Positions 50,055 through 61,100 of a stretch of 64,000 bases of DNA are shown here, one piece after another (position 1 is the stretch's first letter; each line of letters opens with the position of its first letter). The DNA comes from Lithospermum erythrorhizon. Its lineage: Eukaryota > Streptophyta > Magnoliopsida > Boraginales > Boraginaceae. The position numbers and the translations under genes were made by a program. The stretch lies in contig JADFUC010000954.1 of assembly GCA_019722365.1 (NCBI GenBank), positions 744,001 through 808,000 of the forward strand, read 5' to 3'. A model generated the notes under the pieces. It was given only the letters and a program-made list of their open reading frames with translations. It was not told the origin of the DNA and made no database searches.

Positions 50055-50537
50055 CTAAAAATGAAATAACAAGAAGTTATCAAAACATCCGACATCAGTA
50101 GGATGCCACCGAATAGAATTTGATTTCTTTTTCAAGTCGGAGGTGATGGCGATCCAATCTTGAATCTTCCGATGAAAATCGGGGCTTTTTAAAATCAACT
50201 CATGACAAAAAATCATTACCGAGCACAATAATGGAACTATAATATCCATAATTACTATGATCATTAGTAGTCCAGTGAAAAGAGCTTCTACGAATTTAGC
50301 AGAGATCAAGGAGTCGTGTGCAACCATAGTCTCGATTTGTGGGATCTTTGCTTTATCGATCCTCGTGGTTCGTAAAGTGAAGCCCGTAGCGGGTAACCGT
50401 GTTTCTATTGCTTTTAACAAAGATGACCCATTTATTTGTTGGTTTTTACGGATTAAAATAATAATTACAAAACCCGCAACCAGGATTCTATGAATATAAT
50501 AAAAACAATAATATACAAGCGCAGTACCTTTCTTCAT
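50055..50537 (-). CDS. Hypothetical two-helix membrane protein (160 aa)
   Basis: A single uninterrupted minus-strand frame opens with MKKGTALVYYCFYYIHRIL and ends CFDNFLLFHF. It has two strongly hydrophobic stretches, about residues 7-27 (followed by IRKN) and about 88-116 (FTGLLMIIVIMDIIVPLL within it), which would cross the membrane. The middle is basic and polar. No family is recognised. It lies downstream of the TATA box of an LTR-like region (50803-50810), about 265 bp from that box to the ATG, so it could be transcribed from it, be carried by the element, or be a chance ORF in transposon DNA. No second exon is evident. Confidence 0.35.
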   Translation of the reverse strand: MKKGTALVYYCFYYIHRILVAGFVIIILIRKNQQINGSSLLKAIETRLPATGFTLRTTRIDKAKIPQIETMVAHDSLISAKFVEALFTGLLMIIVIMDIIVPLLCSVMIFCHELILKSPDFHRKIQDWIAITSDLKKKSNSIRWHPTDVGCFDNFLLFHF

Positions 50538-50539
50538 GG

Positions 50540-51382
50540 ATTCGGCAGCTGAATAAACTGAGGAGACTCCTCAACAATCAATCTGGTATTGTCTCTAAGA
50601 ATAGTCCACACCAACGTATGAACGAACCCCTCCGTGAGCTTTACTAGAGCTCTTAAAATATTAAACTGTAGTCGAGGTTGGATAGAAAACTAAAGGGTTT
50701 TCCCCACCTACTTGTCGACTAAAAGAGGGAGAGGGAGAGAGAGAATTCTCAACTTCAAAAGTTGGAAGAATTGGTGCAAGTGATTTCATGAAAATCATGG
50801 CCTTTATATAGGCACTTGAGTCCTAAATTTTAGCCATCTAACATAACTAAAATTCTAGAGTTTCAAGGCAAAAATTTATCCACCTCCTTAAGTGTTTTAG
50901 TCGACCAACATAGAATAGGGGTTCTAGAATCTTCTCACTTCTTATTTCTAAAATAAAGGATCATAAAGTGACTAGGTAGAATATTCAATAATGATTCTAC
51001 AAAAAAAATATTCCGGAAACTCTATCCCTTTAAAACACTTTTAGTCGAACTAGATGAATATTCTCATACAGTTATATTTTAAACCCCCGAAGTTATAATC
51101 GTATTATAGTTCGCTTTTAGTTGTTGTGTGTGACCCTCTAGGCTCGATTAAATATATTAATTTATGTTAAACCGAACATCATATTAATATAGAGATTATG
51201 AGCTGACTTCTAGTAAAACCATCATAACTCTAATGTCAATTGAAAGGGTCCTCATATATTAATTGTCCAAACAAATGAACATACGCATTTAACTTATTAT
51301 TATTTAAATGTAATAATCGGTTGTACAATCTAATTGTTCAACGGACATATATTAATGAGATATAACATCTCATATTTCCACA
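50540..51382 (-). repeat. Probable 3' LTR of the copia element (inner end at 51382)
   Basis: On the minus strand CAAGTGGGAG (a polypurine tract) is followed at 51382 by TGTGGAAATATGAG, a typical LTR start. A strong promoter-like CCTATATAAAGG lies at 50801-50812, as in the U3 of plant copia LTRs. No second LTR copy is visible near 56-57 kb, so the outer limit (50540) is not verified. Confidence 0.5.
50803..50810 (-). promoter_or_regulatory. TATA box in the LTR-like region
   Basis: TATATAAA on the minus strand within CCTATATAAAGGCC. It would start transcription about 30 bp further down, toward the 160-aa ORF. Confidence 0.5.
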
Positions 51383-54300
51383 CTCCCACTTGCCCTTGGA
51401 CGATTATTTGTAAAGCGATTACTTGCTAACCGATTATATCTAACACGATCCCTCGTACGCGATTTCCAACAGTTAAGCTATGGTAAGATTTGTGTCACCA
51501 AACTCTTGCATATATACTTTTTTTGGTGATATGAAGTGATGTGATCTCACATAAGATCGAGGTCAATTCAACATATCACCATCAGTTCTCCAAGAGGCCT
51601 GAAAATCTAAACCGTTATATCCGGTTGTACGAATTCCTTCTTGTGTACAAAATTTTACAACTATACTTGTAATATACATAACTCAAGTCCTTTATAATAT
51701 TGCTGTTACGGAAGATGCTTAGACAAGGTCAAAGTACATTACTCCTATAAAGTGAAATCAGGTCACGCAGGTCTAAGAATCGTCATTTAACATACGTTCT
51801 ACGAGAAACTTCTTAGGACACAGATATACAATCTTCTAAGTTCTCATGGCAGTCAATGTCAAGTATCACGGTTGAAACCATTCCACACCGTATACTTATA
51901 TGATCAACTGGAGTAAAAGTTCTCCCTTTTGATCCAAGAAACGTGATTAGACAATCAACACATACTAATCAATGGTGTTCTATTCCAATAGTGAACACTG
52001 ATTAGGGACCATAATATCATCGTTTTCTAGGCTTGATAGACAGGTTTCTTGTTTGAGTTCTCAACTCCAAAGACCTCTCTAGAAAACTTTATACTGCAAA
52101 TGGAATAAATTTCATCACTCATAGTAATGATACATACATACATACACATTACATATATATATATAAAGATCATAGTTTGAAAAATAAATGATATATATTA
52201 TTGAATTTGAACTTAAAATTCAAGTATTGTCCTACAATCAACTATGACATATATTAAGAAAAACTAACTCCCACTAAGACTAAGACCACTCAAGCATGTC
52301 CTTAAGACTAGTACTATATATGTGTTTATCATGCTTGCTTTGAGGTAGTAGTTTAGTTAAGGGATCTGCGACATTATTATCGGTCAGAACATTACATATT
52401 CTAGCATCTCCTCTATCGGTTATCTCCCGAATAAGATGATACTTTATGAGTACATACTTGGATCTGTGATGTGATCTTGGTTCCTTAGCTTGAGCTATTG
52501 CTCCAAAGTTGTTATCACAGATAACCCACCGACCTTCAATGCTAGGTACTACTCCAAGTTCACTCACAAACTTCTTAATCCAGCAAGCTTCCTTCAAAGC
52601 TTCATAAACTACAATGTACTCAACTTCTATTATCGAAATGGGCCTACGTTGTCTGCCACCGCACCAAGACACCGCACCACCGCTCGTGCATGTTAATAAC
52701 CAGATTGGAGATCGACTATCGCCTTTGGCTGGTTTGGAAACCGCACGGTGTAACCTCTATCAATAACTCATTATCCCCACCGTATACAAGGCGAACATAT
52801 CTTTACTATTCGTAAGTACTTCTAAGTATGGCCTTACAAGCCAGTCCGGTGATTTTCACCCCAGACACGATTGCAACGGGTTTGTTAACTCGTGAGCGCA
52901 CGATATGTCTTGACGTGTACATAACATGGCATACATGATGGATCATATGGCTGATGCATAAGGAACATCACTCATCCTTTTCTTCGCCCTCGCTCGCGGG
53001 ACACCGTAACGCTGGTAGTAATGCCATGTCTCATGGGAGGTTTCCTTTCTTGGAATTATCCATCTTAAATCTTTTCAACACTTTATCAATATAAGTGTTT
53101 TGGCTCGATCCAATTAGCCTTTTAGATCGATTTCTTTGGATTTTTATTCCAAGAATGTATTGAGATTCTCCTAAGTCTTTCATGAGAAATTAATTACATA
53201 GCCAATAGACTGACAGATTCAAGCATCGTATGTCATTTTCTATGATCAAGTATGTCATCTACATACAAGACTATAAATTGTACGTTGCTCCCACTAACCT
53301 TCTATATACACACACAAGAGTCTCTTCATTCTTAATGAAACCAAACCCCTTGATTGACCCATCAAAAACAAGATTCCAACTTGATGCTTGCCAAGTCCAT
53401 AAATGGATTCGCACCTTGGATACCTTCTTAGGTCCCTTTATCTATCCTATATAAATGCAAGGGTGGATTGATCTAAGTTACCAAAGTGAAGCCAAATTTT
53501 ACTTTTCCTATTTTACCCTTTTAGTAATTAACCACTCCCAAAATTCAAATCTCACAATTATTTCTTTCATTAGATTTTCTTTTATAAATAACTCCTCGAT
53601 ATAGTACTCCGGCAATTATTCACCTATATTGTTAACAAATTTTTATATATGAGAGTTTACATCACATATAATAGATTTTAATTATTTTTCTTCTCAAGTA
53701 TAATTTGAATTATATAAAATCACCTTTTTTTCTCCTCTTTACAATTTTAATTCATTATTTGTATTATAAAAATATATTATAAAATTAATAGATTAATTCG
53801 TACATGTTAGATCAGGCACAAATAACTAGTGACATGTAAAGCCTGGAGGTTGTGTCATGGACACATCCTCTTCTAGATTCCCCTAAGCGAAACGTATTTC
53901 TTTACATCCATCCGCTGTATCTCATAATCATAATAAACAGTAATGGCGAAGATAATCCAAATGGATTTAAACTTTACAACTGGGGAAAAGGTTTCATCGT
54001 AATCAATTCCTTGAATTTGTTTGAAATATTTGGCTACAAGTTTAGCCTTATAAACATGGACATTTCCATCTTTATCCAGATTGCGTTTAAAAACCCATTT
54101 GCACTCGATAGGTCTAGCACCTTCGGGTAGATCTATCATTGTCCAAACGTTATCAAAAGCACAATCTATCTCGGATTTCATGGCTATAATTCATTCATCA
54201 ACTTCTTTCTTTTTCATGGCTTTCCATACGGCTAAGGCTCGCCACTTTCACTAAGAAAAGATTCCCATAGATCTATCGGTTCTTGACGAAGTTCGATCCA

Positions 54301-55743
54301 ATGTGAGTCTCGTTGCCTCGATCACGGTTTCCCGTGACTGCTGAACTTCTTTCTATAAGAGGGGCTCACCTCCCGAGGTGAATCGGTCACGCTTCGTTAA
54401 CTCTCACTATCTTCAACAATTTCAAGATTCTCACTTCTTTATATCTCTTGGCTAAGTATTCCTTCTCAAGAAAACGCCATCTTTTGTAATGAAAAAATCT
54501 TTTTTCTCTCATGCTTGAGGTAGAAATAATACTCCTCTCGATTTCTTTCTTGATAACCAATGAAATAACATTTCATATTGGGGTCCAAGCTTGTCGTTAT
54601 TCGCTTAATGTATTATCGCCAAAAACCGACCGATACTGATGTTTCATCATGGATCGAACCATATCCAATAGTGTTCGATTTCTCCTTTTTGATACACCAT
54701 TATGTTGATGTGTTCTATCGGGAGTTAGATGTGATACAATACCACACTCTTTAAGATGTGCTTCAAATACATAGTTTAAGTATTCTCCGCCTTTGTCAAA
54801 CCGGAGAATCTTAATTGTTTTATTGAGTTGGTTCTCAACTTCTTTTTGAAACTCTTTGAACTTTTCAAAAGCTTCATTCTTATGCTTTAGTAGATATATG
54901 TAATCATATCTACTGTAGTCATCAATGAAAGTGATGAAGTATGAGTAACCTCCTTAAGTAGGAGTATTCATTGGTCCACACACATCAATATGTATGATAC
55001 CCAATAAATCTGTTGCCCTCTCACTTGTTCCAGTGAAAGGTGATTTGGTCATCTTTCTTAGCAAGTATGATTTGCGTTGATCATATGGTTCAAAACCAGA
55101 TGATGTCAAAATTGTATATGTATGCAATTTCTTAATGCGTTTATTACTCATGTGACCAAGTTTGCAATGCCATAGATAGGAAGGATTCAAGTCATTTGGC
55201 TTGTTCCTCTTATTTTTTATGTTGTAGGTCTCAACATATGTATCTAATACATAGAGACTACTCTGACGAGATGCCATACCATATACTATATTATTCTGAG
55301 TAATGAAACAACCACTTTCATTAATCGAAATGTAATACCCATCATTTTCGAATTGTGAAACTGAAATGATGTTTTTGCTGAAAGTAGGTAATGCTTTTGT
55401 ATTGTTTCTAGTTAATTACCATTCCTGTTGGCAAACTTGAACAAACTGATCCTGCAGCAATGGCCACAACTTTTGCTCCATTGCCTACCCGCAGGTCTAT
55501 CTCATCTTGTAGCACCTTTCTTCTATTTTGTAGATCACACACATTTTTACAAATGTGAGTGCCACATCCGGTGTCTAGCACCCATGTGTCAGAAAGTGAA
55601 GAATCTAGTGGTCCAACATAAATATCTGTGACTTGAGTGGTAGTTGTACTACTCATCTCATCTGCCATGTATTTATTGTCATTCCATGATTTGTTTTGTA
55701 TCATCAGAACGGATGAAGTGCCATGCATATTGCATTTCTCCAT
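51383..55743 (-). mobile_element. Degraded Ty1/copia retrotransposon, pol region
   Basis: Reading down the minus strand, pol parts appear in the order expected for copia. Protease is near 55580 (SDTWVLDTGCGTHIC). GAG-pre-integrase is near 55160 (SYLWHCKLGHMSNKRIKKLH). The integrase start (IHIDVCGPM) is near 54970. The RT start (CKWVFKRNLDKDG then ETFSPVVK) lies at about 53900-54110, the YVDDIL catalytic motif near 53250, and RNase H at 52280-52672 (SKYVLIKYHLIREI, NVADPLTKLLPQSKHD). Stops and frameshifts break every domain. Gag is not found upstream of 55743. About 890 bp of non-coding DNA separates the RNase H stop (52280) from the polypurine tract at 51383. The element is dead. Confidence 0.88.
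53440..53838. mobile_element. AT-rich insertion inside the copia RT
   Basis: RT similarity stops near 53840 and resumes near 53440, where the segment before the conserved SWNLVFD motif begins. The 370-400 bp between are strongly AT-rich and non-coding and interrupt what should be continuous RT. This is best explained as a later insertion of a small non-autonomous element. I could not define its termini or a target duplication. Confidence 0.5.
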
Positions 55744-57543
55744 AGTGGAGCGGAGTATTTTATAGTTATTATTTATAGGGGCTAATTGACTATAACAGAA
55801 GATATGTAAAAATAATACAACTTTAGTTATTCATGTCATAATAAGTAATTTTAAAAATCATATAATAGAATTAATATCAGTGGGTTACAACTCTATTGAA
55901 ATGCACTAAGTATAATAGATCCTAAGAATCTTTAACGGGCAAGATGTACACATTTCACCTCAATCACATGTAGGCGCATTCATCACCAATCATGACTATC
56001 ATGACGGCGTCACTAAAGTTCATCTTAGACCCAGATAAATGAATTTTTTATCAATGGGTCCAAGTCCGCACTTGAAAATCACCATTCAAGAACTGTTTCA
56101 CCGACATAGAGTCGGGTTGATGTTTATAGCCCAAGTCCTGCACTTTGGAAACGATAAACATTCTACTGAAAGAGCCCTCATATTTATATGTCTAACAACT
56201 TTAAGATGTCCGCAGACATAACAGAGACTCAACCAACTTTAGAGTTGGTATGACAATACTACTTAATTTATATGTGGGATTAGTTTATGGAGTTCTTTTT
56301 AACTAGTCTTGTAATTGCTAAGTATATACACACAAACAGTTATATATAACATAAATTACAAGCATAAAATATAACACTAATAAAGACTCGTGATATGACC
56401 TATAAAATCTAGACTAGTTCTTAAAGTACGCCTAGTCTACAATGATCTCTATCATCTGCCTGGCTCCTTAGGTGGGTTTTCCATTTTCAATTAATTATAT
56501 TACATTAAATAATAATAAATTAAAATTTCTCTACACATTCATCTTAGACAAAACTAAAATGTCATATTTCTTAAAAATACATCTAAGTCATATCACTAAT
56601 CTCCTTCTTATCCATTATCAAATTATGTAATGCATTTCTAATTATTCAATAATAAAATATGTAATGCCATAAATGATATAAGAACAATATTTTAAAGGCA
56701 TACAAATAATCTAAATATATATATCATTTTATATTTATCAAATAAAATATTTAATTTAATTAAAATAAGTGTAAAATATTCACTTAAACTATTTTAAGTG
56801 TTTTAACGATTAATATTAAATAATAAGTATTTCTAAAAATACTATTTATTTAATTTACACTTTTAATAAAATTTAATTTCAGATTATATGTTATTAAGAA
56901 ACTCCAATTATCAAATAATATAAATTTCTAATTTAATTAAATAAATTCAAATTATTAAATCTAATCAAATTAGAATTACTTAATTAATAGTCTTTATTTC
57001 AATTGAATATCAAATATCAATTAAAATAACTTCTAATCAAATTAGAATTATTAAAAATAGTTAAATTAAATTAATTAAACTAATTTTTAACTTGAAATTA
57101 ATTTAAAATAATTTTAATTAATATCAAAATATTAATTAGAACAAAATAGTACTTAAAACAATTTAAAATTTAAAGCATGAGTCAAACAAGCCCAAGTGAG
57201 CCCAGCAACCACATCCAATCACGCGGCCCAAACAGGCCTACGAACGTGTGGTCCACTCAGCCCAAATGGGCTGTCCTAATGCAGGAAGCAACCAGACGTG
57301 TGACTGTTTCAAAACATTTTTTTATGAAACGACGCTTTTAACATTCTGAAAACGAAACTGACATCCTATACCATAATGCCTAATATTAGTCCCACACTGA
57401 TATTCAAGCCAAGACGAAAAAAGGAGTAACAAGTCAATAATAGTAATAATAAGATGAAGTGCATAAAATATGTATACACTGATACACCACAAATGAAGAA
57501 TAAACAAAACAAAACAAATTATCCCATGAGCCTAACTAAAATA
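55744..57543. other. Intergenic, no gene recognised
   Basis: 55744-56460 is possibly the remains of the copia leader, with the gag region lost. 56490-57180 is extremely AT-rich, made of repeated TAATTAA/AAATTAATT words. 57180-57310 is a short G+C-richer patch. No ORF or RNA gene can be supported. Confidence 0.4.
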
Positions 57544-57636
57544 TCAGATGGGTTCAGCAAGTAACAGTGTGTGCCACCAGTTGCCAAGAAACACCTTAGA
57601 CGGTAATTTGCCAGTAATCCCTAGAGAAGGAATGTT
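57544..57636 (-). pseudogene. Out-of-frame C-terminal fragment of the RCC1 gene
   Basis: In a different frame from the last RCC1 exon, the minus strand encodes NIPSLGITGKLPSKV followed by GNWWHTLLLAEPI and then TGA at 57544-57546. This corresponds to the conserved C-terminal end of plant RCC1 proteins of this type (GWWHTLLLAE). A TGA in the same frame just upstream (within 57635-57645) prevents it from being reached by a simple alternative acceptor. Confidence 0.7.
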
Positions 57637-58152
57637 ACATCAATGTGTCGCCTGCCAAGCTGCAATAAAAAATCACTACTCAGAACCAAGGGGGCATTAT
57701 ACTTTGGAAGGATATATAACACATGTATGTTAATGATAGTACACAAACTTAAAAAGTTCACATTCGAGGGGGGTAGAGGCAGAGAAGCAGTCTCATCACT
57801 GAAAAGCTGAAGACCATAAATAGAGAAATAGTTACATAGAGAAGAGACGAGTTGAACAAATGTTGATTTGTAACAGCTAAGTGAAGATACCTGGCCATAC
57901 TTGTTCCACCCCCAGCTGAATAGAGAGCCATCTTCTGCTGACATTCATTCAGTCACAATGTTATAAGATATTTTGAATGACATTACATATCCAATTCAAA
58001 TTGGTTTTTCGACCTTTTGAAGAATTAGTTGACAAATTATCAGAAAAATAATTACTGTTCAAAAGATATAAGGTCTCTGGTACAATCGAAGATGATGTTA
58101 TACGATGAATCCATGATCAGCCGCAAGTAATTTTTATAAGCTAGACCTCTAG

Positions 58153-58194
<42 letters not shown>

Positions 58195-61100
58195 CAAAGC
58201 CATACCTGTCAGTATGGTACTGTGCCTAGCTCCACAGGAAACTGTTTTTGCATTCTTATTTTCGAATAATGAAGCCTTCAAAAGCTTAGGAGAAGTCTAC
58301 ATCGTCCAAAGATATTAACCAACTTTAGTATGTGTCACATGCAAAAAAAATCTCACTTGTCAATGAATTTGTTTAGTTAAGCATCTCAATAGTTTCCATG
58401 TCCTATTAAGTCAAATATTTTATATTATCTGGCTATTCAATGTAATGGAATAATTAAAATGGTTCATCGGACTACCCACGGTTCTTATCTATTAAGTACT
58501 CCGTACTACTTGTCTTTTACGACTTTTCACTTTATCCTGAGTCATTTCGGAAGTTTAATGATTTTCTCACTCCAATTCTTAATATTGGCACTCCATCTCT
58601 TTGTTATTTTGAAACCACTTTTACACTACAAGTGGAGCGCCGTTATCAACAATTGGAGTGGAAAAATTATTGACCTTTCAGAAACAATCATTTCAATATG
58701 GTGGTGGGTTGTCCGGGATTCAAACCCGGAACTAGTTGGATGGAGTAGATAATTTTAGTCTATGTGTTTTCAGCATGCAAATTACAATAAGAGGACCAAC
58801 TTAATATGATGCTACAAAAATACTTAAAAGTTTTGTGAAGGGTGAAGGATTTATCCAGTCACACCCATCATAATCATGTCGAGACATTAGAAGAAGGGAT
58901 TCTGCATATTACCTCAGCCTCATCAGATCCTATACCCAACCCCAATTGACCAAACTGGTTACCGCCAAAGGCGTGGACATGGCCATCAGTAGTTATACAG
59001 AGTGTATGCCATAGACCAGCTGCAACTGCTTTAATTTGTTTGTCAAGAAGAGACGACACACACGAAGGACTAACAACATCATTTTTATTGCCATGCCCAC
59101 ACTGGAAAAGACAACTTTCACAGATTAGGGGAATACCATAACGAATACTCCGTAGTAACAAACTCCAGACAAACTTAGGACTTATCCTAGGCTCTAAGGG
59201 ACAGCAACTGATTATATGAACAAAATAAAGATATCACCTGCCCATACGATCCCCAGCCAAAAGTAAGCAGAGCTCCAGTATCTGATTAGAGGGAACACAA
59301 ATTTGGGCCAGTTAAGCTACCATGTAGAGAACTTCACTAAATGCATTTAATTGATTTGTTCCTCTTATTTAAGTGGATTGTGAATATTCAACTTCAATAT
59401 TAGTAAACAACCTGAACTTTGTGATATTAAATGTAGCAGATTTGACTAGAAACATAACCTTCACAAAATGAGATCACTTCCTATCACTCAAAATGGAAAG
59501 GTCTCAGAAAAATATTTTAAATAAAAGAGGAGAGATATATTACAACAATAACGATAACATACCCAAATGCCTTAGAATTGACGGGACAAAATGAGATCAC
59601 TTCCTATAACTCAAAATAGAAAGCTTTCAAAAAATATTTTAAATCAAAGGGAAGAGAAGTATCACAACAACAAAAAAAATAATAACATGCCCAATGCCTC
59701 TAAATACCCCCCCGCCAAGGTGGGGGTAAGGGGGGTCGGGTTGTATGCAGCCTTACCCCTGTGATGAAAGGGAGGCTGTTTTTACGAGTTCACCCAATAT
59801 GAATTTCAAAGATTATCTACTACTTCACGGAAGATAATGAGGATAGGTAGTGTAATGAGATTTTTTTTCCGAAGAGAGGAGAAATATTAGCAACTGAATC
59901 AGAGATGATATGTTACTAACCGGTGATAACTGCACTATGCCGACCTCCACAAGCAATGGCTTTGATACAACTTCCAACATATTTGACTGCTACAGATGTT
60001 GAAGTTGAGCTTCCTTGGTGGGAAGAATTCGGTTTTTCTTGTCCATTTGAACATTGCTCAATGCAAGGTATAAGATGAGGAGAATTCACAGTTTTAATCC
60101 GAGACCCCAAACCAAGCTGGCCTTCACCTCCATAGCCCCAACCCCACACCTGTCCCACATCTAAACCCGGGAAAAAGGGTGCATCAGGTGTCTTGCTTTA
60201 AGTTATATATCTTCCAAAATCTTCGAACCACCTATGGCCTAAAGAACTATATGGCGTAACCATGAAGAAGTAGAAGGTTTTTCCATCTGAAGTTTCTGAG
60301 AGCTGGTAACTTACCGGAGAGTACCAATGTGTGCCGCCCACCAGCTGCAACTGATGTAATTTTCACCCCCGGATCTAGTGTTACAATACAAGGAGGCACT
60401 GAAAGAGTTTCATCAACAGGTGAAGAGCTATCATATTCCCCTGAAGCTGATGATGTTTTCCTTCGTTTTATAGTTTCCTCACCAGAGCTTTTACCATCCG
60501 TCAGAGATAGAGGATCCACTGTTGATGTTGTGCCTCGAGACTGGGGGCTCACTGCCATGCATAGCAGTTATAGACAAGTCTTGAATCTTTTGTAGATTAA
60601 GACTTTCTTAACAGAGTTATACTCAAAATAAGTTGTCCTGTGTCTAAATTACCTTCCTTAATTAATGCTGAGTTTAGTTTTGCAGAAATATCCCCCTCAA
60701 GTTCTTCTGGAACAGAGACTCGCTGTAATTTTACCTGTGAAGGAACACACTCCTTCCAACCCCAAGTGAACACTACTCCTTTCTCTGCAAATGACAATAG
60801 AGTCATCCAAGTTAGAATAGCTGGTTATTTTCATCATCATGCTTTTCCCTCTTATAATATGGTTTTTCGTGTAATAAAGGCCAAGTAGATCAAAAGAAAT
60901 GCATAAGCACTTCATTTACACACTAAGAATTAAGTGAAGGTATGATGTCGACTCTTGATGAAGGAAAGCACAAAGTATATCAAGATAGGCCATGTAGGAG
61001 AGAGGAGGAAGGGGAGTTGTTACATCACAAAGGTCAAATCAAGTTACCTTTTTCTTTCTTCTTTGCATGTTTCAAAAACAATTATCTGTTTCTCGGGATC

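Noticed and set aside
58706..58745. tRNA-like T-arm (CCGGGATTCAAACCCGG)
   Set aside because: No D-arm, anticodon arm or acceptor stem can be folded around it on either strand; at most a repeat fragment.
60329..60888. Plus-strand ORFs over RCC1 exons 4 and 5
   Set aside because: Antisense shadows of exons whose minus-strand frame carries the RCC1 repeats.
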